From NCBI GenBank assembly GCA_902616245.1, contig CACMSB010000001.1, positions 186,001-250,000 of the forward strand: a stretch of DNA of 64,000 nt. Reading direction: 5' to 3'. The DNA is from an uncultured Pelagibacteraceae bacterium. Lineage in GTDB: Bacteria; Pseudomonadota; Alphaproteobacteria; Pelagibacterales; Pelagibacteraceae. Under the pieces are notes generated by a model. That model was not told the DNA's origin. It ran no database searches and worked only from the letters and a program-made list of their open reading frames with translations. Shown here one piece after another: positions 56,505 through 64,000 of this stretch. The position numbers were made by a program, and so were the translations under genes. Positions within the stretch are counted from its first letter, which is position 1. Every line of letters begins with the position of its first letter.

Positions 56505-57521
56505 CTAATTACTTTTAGCATATGCTTGTGCTGCTTCTAAAGCGTCAGCATCAATCATTTTAGCCATTGCTGGCATCACTTCATCTTTCATAAGCTTATC
56601 AAACTTAGCTTTTTCAGCTCCTGAAAGTGTAGTAACAACTCCGCCTCTTTCTTGGAATTTTTTAAGAGTGCTTTCTCCAGTATCCATAATTAAGTCAGTT
56701 GATCTTTTTCCTATTTCTTTACCAACATCCATTATGATTTTTTGTAAGTCTGGAGACAGACTATTAAACCAAGTTGAGTTTGCCATAATATATGCATCAG
56801 CATAATATTGATAAGGCTTTTGAGCGTATTTTAAAAACTCCCACCAGCTGTATGCCTCAATACTTCCTGGAGGACTATTTATTGTATCAATCATTCCAGT
56901 TTGTAAAGATGTATAAACTTCACCGGTAGGCAATGATACTCTGTTTGCTCCTAAAGCATCCCACATAGGTTCTTCACTCTTTAAAAGTCTTCTAGCCTTT
57001 AAACCTTTCATCGCATCAATACCTGTCAATTCCTTAGCACTTGAAAAAGTCATTACAGGTCCAACTGGGTTATACATAACTAATGTTGAATTAGTTTTTT
57101 TAGTCAATTCACCCCAAATTTCTTTTCCTTTTGCTGAGTTTTGAAAAAAACCTCTTTGTTGTTCCCAAGAGTTAAATAGTCCTGGAAAAGAAGCAACATT
57201 AAAGTTTTTGTTTATTGGTGGAAAACTTACTACTCCAACAATTCCACCAAGTTCAACTGCACCAGAAGTTACCGCTCCCATTACTTCTCTAATTCCAAAT
57301 AATTGTTTAGATGGATAAACTTCGATTTTTAATTTTCCTTTTGCTCTTTTATTAACTTCATCAGCAAATATTTGTGCATGTTTAGCACTATGATGCTTTG
57401 GACTCCAGTGAACAGATAAACGTCCAACTATCTCTGAAAAAGCAGCAGTTGAAGTAAGAACAAAAGAAAAAACAAATGTTAAGCTGATAATAGCTTTATA
57501 AATTGATTTAAATTTATTCAT
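56505..57521 (-). CDS. dctP: TRAP transporter solute-binding protein (DctP)
   Basis: A 338-residue periplasmic protein with a signal peptide (about 1-28, ending STAAFSE). HWSPKHHSAKHAQIFADEV (39-57) and AMKGLKARRLLKSEEP (about 167-182) include the conserved arginine that in TRAP SBPs binds a substrate carboxylate. The ligand is unknown: SAR11 TRAP systems handle varied organic acids. The order dctP-Q-M is standard. Confidence 0.93.
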   Translation of the reverse strand: MNKFKSIYKAIISLTFVFSFVLTSTAAFSEIVGRLSVHWSPKHHSAKHAQIFADEVNKRAKGKLKIEVYPSKQLFGIREVMGAVTSGAVELGGIVGVVSFPPINKNFNVASFPGLFNSWEQQRGFFQNSAKGKEIWGELTKKTNSTLVMYNPVGPVMTFSSAKELTGIDAMKGLKARRLLKSEEPMWDALGANRVSLPTGEVYTSLQTGMIDTINSPPGSIEAYSWWEFLKYAQKPYQYYADAYIMANSTWFNSLSPDLQKIIMDVGKEIGKRSTDLIMDTGESTLKKFQERGGVVTTLSGAEKAKFDKLMKDEVMPAMAKMIDADALEAAQAYAKSN

Positions 57522-57610
57522 TTTCCCTCTCTTTTTTAAAATATGATCTTATTAGTTGCATATATTTTAACAATGCAAAAATTTAAAAAATTTAATAGGA
57601 TATTTTCTGA

Positions 57611-58084
57611 ATGAAACGCAATGGTTTCACTTTAATCGAATTATTAGTTGTAGTAGCAATTATAGGTATCCTAGCCGCAGTGGGGGTAGTTGCTTACAGC
57701 GGATATACCAAATCTGCAAAAGAAAAAGTTTGTAAAGCAAATCATGACAAAATAGTTAAAACTATAAAAGAAAAAAAAGGATTCTGTGAATTTGAAAGCA
57801 CCATTAAACTCAGAAACTGGTACACTGGCTTTAAACAAGGTGCTGAGTATGATTTTAATTGCTCCAATAATTTTGAAAACTTAGCTCAAAATGTAGGAAT
57901 ACATATGACGAATTTTTTAAAAAATGTATACAGTCCTAATAATCATTGGGGTTACACTTGGGCTGGAAATAGTGGAAATCCAACTACAGAAGGCCAGACG
58001 TATTATTATACCAATAATAATAGTATTAGAATTAGGACCCTGTGCGAAGGAAAAATCATAGAAACTTTGATTACTGGAGATTGA
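57611..58084 (+). CDS. Type IV prepilin-like protein
   Basis: A 157-residue protein with a type IV prepilin start: MKRNG|FTLIELLVVVAIIG, cleavage after Gly5 and the conserved Glu at mature position 5, then a hydrophobic alpha-1 helix. The C-terminal domain is rich in Asn, Thr and Tyr and includes four or more cysteines (for example C36, C48, C104 region), so a disulfide-closed D-region is possible. No other pilus gene is adjacent; a DNA uptake or adhesion pilin is likely. Confidence 0.85.
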   Translation: MKRNGFTLIELLVVVAIIGILAAVGVVAYSGYTKSAKEKVCKANHDKIVKTIKEKKGFCEFESTIKLRNWYTGFKQGAEYDFNCSNNFENLAQNVGIHMTNFLKNVYSPNNHWGYTWAGNSGNPTTEGQTYYYTNNNSIRIRTLCEGKIIETLITGD

Positions 58085-58122
58085 TTAACAAAATAGTAGA
58101 ATATATATTTAAATAAATTTTC

Positions 58123-58488
58123 ATGAGCTACGATGATAATAATATATTTGCAAAAATCATAAGAGGAGAAATTCCTTGCAATAAAATTTATGAAGATGAT
58201 TATGTTTTATCTTTTTATGATATTAATCCTCAAAAAAAAATTCATGCTTTAGTAATTCCCAAAGGAAAATATATTGATTTAGATGACTTCAATTCAAATG
58301 CATCAAATGATGAAATAGTAGGGTTAATGAAAGGAATAACAATAGTTTCAAAAAAACTAGGAATTTCATCGAATGATGGCAAAGGCTACAGAGCACTTGC
58401 TAATATTAGTGACGATGGCGGTCAAGAAGTACCACATTTACATTTTCATTTATTTGGTGGTGAAAAAGTTGGAAAAATGGTTTCGTGA
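58123..58488 (+). CDS. HIT-family nucleotide-binding hydrolase (HinT-like)
   Basis: A 121-residue protein: IFAKIIRGEIPCNKIYEDD (8-26) and the histidine triad PHLHFHLFGG (about 106-115; H-x-H-x-H). HinT-type enzymes hydrolyse AMP-lysine or aminoacyl adenylates. Its stop overlaps the GNAT gene as GTGA. Confidence 0.95.
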   Translation: MSYDDNNIFAKIIRGEIPCNKIYEDDYVLSFYDINPQKKIHALVIPKGKYIDLDDFNSNASNDEIVGLMKGITIVSKKLGISSNDGKGYRALANISDDGGQEVPHLHFHLFGGEKVGKMVS

Positions 58489-58994
58489 TAACCAAAGTTG
58501 ATAGAAAGTATCTGGAAATTAACTCTCTTAGTGAAATTAATTCATCTAAACCAAAGATTAATTGTAAAATTGAAATTAAAAATCCTCCAGATTTTCAAAT
58601 AAATAAATTTTTTTACAAGCAAATTGGAAAAAGCTATCGTTGGATTGATCGCCTTGCTTGGGATGATGAGAAATGGATGAGTTATACAAATAATTCAAAT
58701 TTAGAAACATATATATTGAGAGAAAACGATGATTTAGTTGGTTTTTTCGAGCTCTTATTCCATCCTGAGACCAATAAATGTGAAGTCGCTTATTTTGGAA
58801 TTTTAGATCAATACATTGGAAAAAATTATGGAAAATATCTTTTAACGGAAGCTTTGAAGTTAGGATTTAGAAAAAATACCAAAAAGGTATGGCTTCATAC
58901 ATGCTCTTTAGATCACAAACATGCCCTAAAAAACTACTTAGGAAGAGGGATGAAAATTTTTAAATCTGAAACAATCAATTTAGATATTAGTTAA
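58485..58994 (+). CDS. GNAT family acetyltransferase
   Basis: A 169-residue protein with GTG start overlapping the previous TGA. The GNAT core shows LVGFFELLFHPETNKCEVAYFGIL (about 85-108; not all quoted, residues 86-105 are the acetyl-CoA strand), then YIGKNYGKYLLTEALK, the R/Q-x-x-G-x-A-like P-loop (GKNYGKYL). Substrate unknown. The end overlaps convergent lolA by 8 bases. Confidence 0.85.
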   Translation: MITKVDRKYLEINSLSEINSSKPKINCKIEIKNPPDFQINKFFYKQIGKSYRWIDRLAWDDEKWMSYTNNSNLETYILRENDDLVGFFELLFHPETNKCEVAYFGILDQYIGKNYGKYLLTEALKLGFRKNTKKVWLHTCSLDHKHALKNYLGRGMKIFKSETINLDIS

Positions 58995-59541
58995 TGTATT
59001 TTTGAATTCTGAATAATTTTTCATCTATCATTATATTTACTTCTATATTTAATAACTTGGTTTCCACTTTGTTTTGATAAATATCTGTTGTTGTCCATCC
59101 TTTTATTTCATAATTTTTTTTATCAAAAAAAATATTTAATAAATTATTATTATGTGTGATTTCAAAAGAAAATGTTTCGTCATTTTCTTGCACTACTTCA
59201 ACTTGGTTTAGTTCTTCGAGTAGAAATTTTTTATCTAAGATTAAATCAAGAGGTGTATCTTTGAGCTTATATCTTAAATAATTTTTAATCTTTTTACTAT
59301 TTATTACTAATGATCTTCCATTTGATACTAAAATTTTATTATTAATATCATCGTATTTACATAAAATTTTTTTTGGGTACGAAATTACGCATTCACCTTG
59401 TTCAATTTTTTTTCCTATTTTCTGTATAAATTTAAAAGAAATACTATTTGTTTGTTCTAATTTACTTTTAATTAAATCTTTAGATGATGCAAAGATATTT
59501 AATGGATAAAAAAATATTATGATAAATATTATATATTTCAC
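58987..59541 (-). CDS. lolA: Outer-membrane lipoprotein carrier protein LolA
   Basis: A 184-residue periplasmic protein with a signal peptide (about 1-18, ending NIFAS), then LEQTNSISFKFIQKIGKKIEQGECV (about 28-50), the half-barrel LolA pattern. It shuttles lipoproteins from LolCDE to LolB or the outer membrane. Adjacency to ftsK on the same strand is typical of Alphaproteobacteria; the stop of ftsK shares one base with its start. Confidence 0.9.
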   Translation of the reverse strand: MKYIIFIIIFFYPLNIFASSKDLIKSKLEQTNSISFKFIQKIGKKIEQGECVISYPKKILCKYDDINNKILVSNGRSLVINSKKIKNYLRYKLKDTPLDLILDKKFLLEELNQVEVVQENDETFSFEITHNNNLLNIFFDKKNYEIKGWTTTDIYQNKVETKLLNIEVNIMIDEKLFRIQKYIN

Positions 59542-61622
59542 TATTTTAATACTTCTCTTTTGCCAACATGATTAGCCTTGCTAACTTCACCATTAGTCTC
59601 CATTTGGTCAATAATTCTTGCAGCTCTATTGTATCCAATTTGCAACTTTCTTTGTAAAAATGAGGTAGATGCTTTTCTTTCTGATCTAACTATTTCTAAT
59701 GCTTCGCTATACAATTCATCGGTATCAGAATTATCCTTATTTTTCTCATTGACCTCTTTTTCATCAGCAAAGTTTAAAATTTCATCTACATAGTCAGGCT
59801 CTGCTTGATTTCTCAAAAAATTATTTACCTTATCTATCTCTATCTCTGATACATAAGGCGCATGTATCCTTGTAATCCTGTTCGCTGAAGACATATATAA
59901 CATGTCTCCTTTACCTAAAAGTTGTTCAGCTCCTTGCTCACCTAAAATAGTTCTACTATCAATTTTAGAGGTTACTTGGAATGAAATACGAGTAGGAAAA
60001 TTAGCTTTTATAGTTCCAGTTATTACGTCTACGCTAGGTCTTTGGGTAGCCATTATTATATGAATTCCAGCCGCTCTAGCCATTTGTGATAATTTTTGAA
60101 TGTAGTTCTCAATCTCTTTACCAGCGACTAACATAAGATCCGACATTTCATCAACAATCACAACAATATAAGGCATCTTAACTTTGTGCTTTTCATTATA
60201 ACCATCAATGTTTCTTACTCCCACCTTTGTCATCAACCTGTATCTGCTTTCCATTTCTTTAACTACCCAACCCAAAACAGACGCTGCTTTTTTTGCCTCT
60301 GTAATAACTGGACATAATAAATGAGGTATTCCTTCATAAGTTGAAAGCTCTAACATTTTTGGATCAATCAAAATGAATTTACAGATGTCAGGCGTATGTT
60401 TGTAAATTAGAGATAGTATAATTGTATTTATACATACTGATTTTCCAGAGCCAGTAGTACCAGCTATCAATAAATGAGGCATAGAGCTTAAATCACTAGT
60501 TATGGGCTCTCCAGATATACTTTTGCCGAGAGCAATTGGCAATTTTATTTCCCTTTTTTTAAAATTTTTATCAGAAATTATTTCTCTTAAAAAAACATTT
60601 TCTCTTGAAATCTTTGGCAACTCAATGCCTATAGTATTACTTCCTGGAATAGTTGCTATTCTCGCAGATTCCGAGCTAGTATTTCTGGCAATATCCTCTG
60701 ATAAATTAATTATTTTTGATACTTTTACACCTGCGGCAGGCTCAAATTCATTTAATGATACAACAGGTCCATGATTAATTCTCTTAATTTTTCCTTCAAC
60801 TCCAAAATCCAATAATATTTTTTCTAAATCCTCAGCTTTAATTTTTGTGTCATTTTGATTTTTTGAAATTTTTTCAGGTTTTTTTAGAAAATCTATTAAA
60901 GGAATTTTTATTTTTACTTCATTCTTTGTTATAATATTTTTATTTGCGAATAAATCCTCTTGCACAGAGTTTTCAATTTTATTTTCGTTCGTATATTCTG
61001 ATTTTATAATTTTCTCTTTAATATTTATATTTTCTTTTTTTGATTTAGATAAATCACTTATATATCTCACGAGCTTATTAATGTAATTTATCTTAAAATT
61101 ACTACTCATAAAAAAAAATAAAATTATAAAAAAAATTAAAATGTAATAACTAAAAGTTTTATTAATCTCGAATAAATCATTAATTATAGTTTCTGAAATA
61201 AAATTACCCACGAAACCATTATTACCATTTATTAGCAACCAATAAGTTTCGTTGTAAAAATTACCAAAAAATATTGTTGCAAGTATTGAATATAAAAAAA
61301 TAAAAAATATACTATCAATTATAACTATTAATTTTTTGTTTATAGCAATAGACAATCCTGTAAAAAATAAAGAAACTGGTATAAGAAAGGAAATTATTCC
61401 TATAGATTGAAAAAAGATATCTGCTACGTAGCTTCCTCTTACACCTAATATGTTATTAACCTGCACATTTTCTGGAAATATAAAATTTGGATCTTCAGGA
61501 GAATAACTTAATAGTGATATAAATAACAAAATAGATGCAACTATCAATACAACGCCTATTAGTTCAGAAAGTCTTTTTAGGATAAAATCTGCTGTTTTAT
61601 TGATATAATTTTTAAATATCAT
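59541..61622 (-). CDS. ftsK: DNA translocase FtsK
   Basis: The 693-residue protein has four N-terminal transmembrane segments (about 20-42, 70-95, 100-120, 155-172), a short linker, and a RecA-like motor with Walker A GTTGSGKS (388-395) and Walker B VVIVDEMSDLM. The C-terminal gamma winged helix (about 632-693) recognises KOPS, which may be present elsewhere. It coordinates division with chromosome resolution. It is shorter than E. coli FtsK because the linker is small. Confidence 0.96.
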   Translation of the reverse strand: MIFKNYINKTADFILKRLSELIGVVLIVASILLFISLLSYSPEDPNFIFPENVQVNNILGVRGSYVADIFFQSIGIISFLIPVSLFFTGLSIAINKKLIVIIDSIFFIFLYSILATIFFGNFYNETYWLLINGNNGFVGNFISETIINDLFEINKTFSYYILIFFIILFFFMSSNFKINYINKLVRYISDLSKSKKENINIKEKIIKSEYTNENKIENSVQEDLFANKNIITKNEVKIKIPLIDFLKKPEKISKNQNDTKIKAEDLEKILLDFGVEGKIKRINHGPVVSLNEFEPAAGVKVSKIINLSEDIARNTSSESARIATIPGSNTIGIELPKISRENVFLREIISDKNFKKREIKLPIALGKSISGEPITSDLSSMPHLLIAGTTGSGKSVCINTIILSLIYKHTPDICKFILIDPKMLELSTYEGIPHLLCPVITEAKKAASVLGWVVKEMESRYRLMTKVGVRNIDGYNEKHKVKMPYIVVIVDEMSDLMLVAGKEIENYIQKLSQMARAAGIHIIMATQRPSVDVITGTIKANFPTRISFQVTSKIDSRTILGEQGAEQLLGKGDMLYMSSANRITRIHAPYVSEIEIDKVNNFLRNQAEPDYVDEILNFADEKEVNEKNKDNSDTDELYSEALEIVRSERKASTSFLQRKLQIGYNRAARIIDQMETNGEVSKANHVGKREVLK

Positions 61623-61683
61623 GAATCAGTAATGCTTTTGTCACTTTGTATCATTTAATTTTTATTGTTAAAATTATTTTGTT

Positions 61684-62763
61684 ATGAAAATTTGTCTAAT
61701 AGGCCAAAATCTTACCAATTTAGTTCTTGCATCTGTTCTTGCTAAAAAAAAAATTGATGTAGTTATCTATATTGACAAAAGTAGTAGTCATCAAACACGT
61801 AGAACAATAGCAATTTCGTCAGATAATTATAATTATTTAAAACAATATACTAATAATAAGTTATCAGGTTGGCATTCAAATGAGATTAAAATTTATATTG
61901 AAACGTCTCAATCTAAAGAGATTATAAATTTTAAACAACCAAATAAAAAAAATTTTTATTTAATAAGTTACAATGAAATTTGTAAAATACTTTTAAATCT
62001 TTCAAAAAAATCCAAATATATTAAATTTGTTGAAATAAAAAAACCGCAACATAAATTAGTTGAAAAAATAAAAAACTATGAATTAGTAGTTAATTCTGAA
62101 AATAAAAATATTATTACAAGAAAGTATTTCTTTAATAAAATTCACAAAAATTATAAAAGTCATGCTTACACATTTCTTATTAATCATGAAAGAATAAAAA
62201 ACGATATCGCGACACAGATATTTACAAAAAACGGCCCATTGGCTTTTTTACCAATATCTGATAAACAAACATCTATAGTATATTCATATTTGGGGCCAAT
62301 GAAAAGTGAGAGTGAAATCTTAAAATCATTTAATTATTACAATAGTTTTTATAAGGTCAATAATATAGGTTCAATTGAAAAATTTACTTTAAATTTTTCT
62401 ATGTTGCGGAAATATACTCATGGAAATATTTTAGCGTTTGGCGACTTAATACATCGTGTTCATCCAATTGCTGGACAGGGATTTAATATGACAATAAGAG
62501 ATATAAAAGTTTTATCAAAAATTATTGATAATAAAATTGGTTTAGGTCTTCCAATCGACTCCTCAATAGCTGATGAATTTCAGCTTGTTACAAAACATTT
62601 TAATTTTCTATACGGAAAAGCAATAGACGGTATTTATGAGTTCTTCATGTTTGATAATAAGATTAAAAACTCATTTTCAAAACCGATTTTTAAAATTTTG
62701 AATAGGAGCCCTTTTTTTAAAAAGTATTCTAATTTATTTTCTGACAGAGGTTTTAATATTTGA
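61684..62763 (+). CDS. UbiH/COQ6-family FAD monooxygenase-like protein
   Basis: A 359-residue flavoprotein-like protein. The C-terminal FAD motif AFGDLIHRVHPIAGQGFNMTI (about 251-271) is intact and typical of ubiquinone hydroxylases, which hydroxylate the polyprenylated ring. The N-terminal Rossmann loop is degraded: IGQNLTNLVLAS lacks the second and third glycines of GxGxxG, and the DG motif is not clear. It may still bind FAD or be diverged; role in ubiquinone synthesis is likely but not certain. Confidence 0.75.
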   Translation: MKICLIGQNLTNLVLASVLAKKKIDVVIYIDKSSSHQTRRTIAISSDNYNYLKQYTNNKLSGWHSNEIKIYIETSQSKEIINFKQPNKKNFYLISYNEICKILLNLSKKSKYIKFVEIKKPQHKLVEKIKNYELVVNSENKNIITRKYFFNKIHKNYKSHAYTFLINHERIKNDIATQIFTKNGPLAFLPISDKQTSIVYSYLGPMKSESEILKSFNYYNSFYKVNNIGSIEKFTLNFSMLRKYTHGNILAFGDLIHRVHPIAGQGFNMTIRDIKVLSKIIDNKIGLGLPIDSSIADEFQLVTKHFNFLYGKAIDGIYEFFMFDNKIKNSFSKPIFKILNRSPFFKKYSNLFSDRGFNI

Positions 62764-62764
62764 A

Positions 62765-63406
62765 TTACTGAATAGTTGTATTCTCAAATTCATCTTTAAT
62801 ATAATTATTTAATATTTGTTCCATTTTCTCTTTTCTTGTATTTATATCTATACTCTCTAATAAAATTTGTTTTTCTTCCAAAGAAAATGGTGAAGCCATA
62901 GAAAGGTCATTTATTGTTTGGCTTAAATCTTTTTTTGCTAAATCTTTAAGATTGACTACATATCCTTGCTTTTTAAAAAATTTTTCCATATTTTTCATAA
63001 TTAAATCAAGATCTGAAAAATTAACTTCGTTACTTTTTTTTGAAATATCATTTGTAAAATCGCTATATTGAACATTGCACTCTCTATATAATTTAACAGT
63101 CTCTATTTCTGAATTTAACTTAAATCTACATATTCCATTTAATATTATGAGAATTCTGCCATCTTCAGTTTCATTAAAACTTGTTATTTTCCCAATACAA
63201 CCAATTTCATGAAGATCGGGTTTTTTTAAAATTCCAGACTTTTTAGGCTGAATCATCCCAATCATTCTATGTTTTTTCATACTATCATTAACCATTTGTA
63301 AATATCTTGGTTCAAAAATATTTAAAGGAACAGTAGTACCCGGGAACATTATGAAATTTGATAATGGAAATACCGGTATTGTTTTAGGGAGATCTAGTAT
63401 ATTCAT
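62765..63406 (-). CDS. LON-protease substrate-binding-domain protein
   Basis: A 213-residue protein with only the Lon N-terminal domain: IPVFPLSNFIMFPGTTVPLNIFEPRYLQMV (10-39; the FPL-x-x-x-x-x-P-G-x-x-x-x-L-x-I-F-E-x-R-Y core is at 13-36). The domain binds unstructured proteins; stand-alone members occur widely in Alphaproteobacteria and their role is unclear. The start is well placed. Confidence 0.9.
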   Translation of the reverse strand: MNILDLPKTIPVFPLSNFIMFPGTTVPLNIFEPRYLQMVNDSMKKHRMIGMIQPKKSGILKKPDLHEIGCIGKITSFNETEDGRILIILNGICRFKLNSEIETVKLYRECNVQYSDFTNDISKKSNEVNFSDLDLIMKNMEKFFKKQGYVVNLKDLAKKDLSQTINDLSMASPFSLEEKQILLESIDINTRKEKMEQILNNYIKDEFENTTIQ

Positions 63407-63447
63407 AAATTAATTAATATTATTTTATATAACATATAATAATTTTG

Positions 63448-63576
63448 ATGGATCTGACAACTGGACAAAATCTCTTAAAACAAAAAAAATTCTTAATAGC
63501 TTTAAAGCATTTTAAGAAATTATTAGAATTAAATCCAAAGCAATTTCATAATTATTTTTTTTTATTTCATTTATGA
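63448..63576 (+). pseudogene. Short TPR-like remnant
   Basis: An ATG frame of 42 codons: LLKQKKFLIALKHFKKLLEL with A-x-x-H-F-x-x-x-L-x-x-N-P matches one tetratricopeptide repeat, then NPKQFHNYFFLFHL and TGA. A full TPR gene would continue past the stop; the downstream sequence has no long frame. I read it as the start of a decayed TPR protein, or a very small TPR-like protein. Confidence 0.45.
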
Positions 63577-63696
63577 CTGGGGCAAATTTTAATAATATTT
63601 TTTCTTTCACAATAGTTTTCTATTTACCATTAAGTACAAATTTTTATAAATATATGTTGCAATAAAAAAACCCCAAATTATAATGTTTTTTTACAA
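63577..63696. other. AT-rich non-coding gap before tRNA-Gly
   Basis: About 120 bases with no convincing frame or hairpin. It must hold the promoter of the tRNA gene, but I cannot fix its elements. It may include decayed sequence of the TPR gene. Confidence 0.4.
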
Positions 63697-63771
63697 GCGG
63701 GCATAGCTCAGTGGTAGAGCGTCTCGTTGCCAACGAGAAGGTCGTGGGTTCAAGTCCCATTGCCCGCTCCA
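63697..63771 (+). tRNA. tRNA-Gly (anticodon GCC) with encoded CCA
   Basis: Acceptor stem GCGGGCA (63697-63703) pairs with TGCCCGC (63761-63767). The D-arm is GCTCAGTGGTAGAGC, anticodon stem TCTCG/CGAGA with loop TTGCCAA, anticodon GCC at 63729-63731, and the T-arm GTGGGTTCAAGTCCCAT. Discriminator T (63768) and a genome-encoded CCA (63769-63771) follow. It reads GGC and GGU glycine codons. Confidence 0.98.
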
Positions 63772-63787
63772 TTATAGGAATTATATT

Positions 63788-64000
63788 ATGAGTGATCTAG
63801 CAAGTAAAAAATGCATACCCTGTGAAGGCAATATTCCGCCTTTCAACATTAATGAAATACATAAGTATTTAAAACAAGTTGATGGATGGGAAGTTATCGA
63901 AGATAAAATTGACGGATTTCATTTAATAAAAAATTTTAAATTTGATGATTTTTTACAAAGTCAAGAATTTGTGAACAAAGTTGGTGAAATTGCTGAAAAT
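63788..64000 (+). CDS. Pterin-4a-carbinolamine dehydratase, 3' end outside window
   Basis: The first 71 residues are visible. Features of the PCD/DCoH family are LKQVDGWEVI (about 34-43) and KNFKFDDFLQSQEFVNKVGEIAE (about 51-73, leading to the H-H-P motif beyond the window). It recycles 4a-hydroxy-tetrahydropterin and may have other roles where phenylalanine hydroxylase is absent. The ATG lies 16 bases after the tRNA. Confidence 0.85.
   Translation, partial: MSDLASKKCIPCEGNIPPFNINEIHKYLKQVDGWEVIEDKIDGFHLIKNFKFDDFLQSQEFVNKVGEIAEN

Noticed and set aside
1..64000. CRISPR array, insertion sequence, prophage or rRNA operon
   Set aside because: I saw no regularly spaced repeats, transposase or integrase genes, phage structural genes or rRNA-like sequence.

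Overview
The window is strongly AT-rich (roughly 70% A+T by eye, not computed). Genes are packed with spacers of a few bases or 1-20 base overlaps, many convergent pairs share their stop codons, and few genes have a clear Shine-Dalgarno site. With the alphaproteobacterial gene orders found here, this points to a streamlined free-living marine alphaproteobacterium, most likely SAR11 (Pelagibacterales). That assignment is inference from composition and synteny, not from a marker-gene search.

Layout. 1-10.6 kb: a deacetylase fragment, a Bax-like glucosaminidase, nfu, trpS, murJ, maeB, and the envelope cluster dolP-like/rsmI/lpoA-like, then rdgB. 10.7-15.9 kb: grpE, dnaK, dnaJ, dapB, nth, with sigma-32-like promoters before grpE and dnaK. 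15.9-21.6 kb: a PfkB kinase, a 2OG oxygenase-like protein, a hidden 35-codon ArfA-like gene coupled to an OmpR-type regulator, an L,D-transpeptidase, yggS and a TenI-like gene that share a palindromic start, and a porin with a strong terminator. 21.6-35.7 kb: the origin-proximal alphaproteobacterial block leuS-lptE-holA / parB-parA-rsmG-mnmG-mnmE / rho-hemJ-hemH-hemE, with a near-perfect parS inside rsmG, a second parS-like site in mnmG, and a sulfotransferase gene inserted. 35.73-36.01 kb: a probable chromosomal origin (oriC) between hemE and the PPSR-family gene, with DnaA-box-like 9-mers. 36.0-43.9 kb: the other origin arm, ppsR-maf-aroE-(SDR)-coaE-dnaQ / secB-fxsA / tim44-like-smr / hslUV. 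44.0-47.5 kb: hisBHAFE with an overlooked 43-residue lipoprotein gene between hisH and hisA.

47.5-54.7 kb is the accessory region: a two-gene operon encoding a PLD-nuclease/SNF2-helicase fusion and a 1125-residue Eco57I/TaqI-type gamma-class DNA methyltransferase. It looks like a compact restriction or defence system and is flanked by a small gene broken by an in-frame stop. 54.7-64 kb: a TRAP transporter (dctMQP), a type IV prepilin, HIT and GNAT proteins, lolA, ftsK, a UbiH-like flavoprotein, a LON-domain protein, a TPR-like remnant, tRNA-Gly(GCC) and the start of a pterin dehydratase gene.

The genes serve chromosome replication and segregation (oriC, parABS, holA, dnaQ, ftsK), tRNA and rRNA maturation, proteostasis (DnaKJ-GrpE, HslUV, SecB), envelope assembly (MurJ, LptE, LolA, porin) and heme and histidine synthesis. 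Around oriC most genes point away from the origin, as expected for leading-strand transcription.
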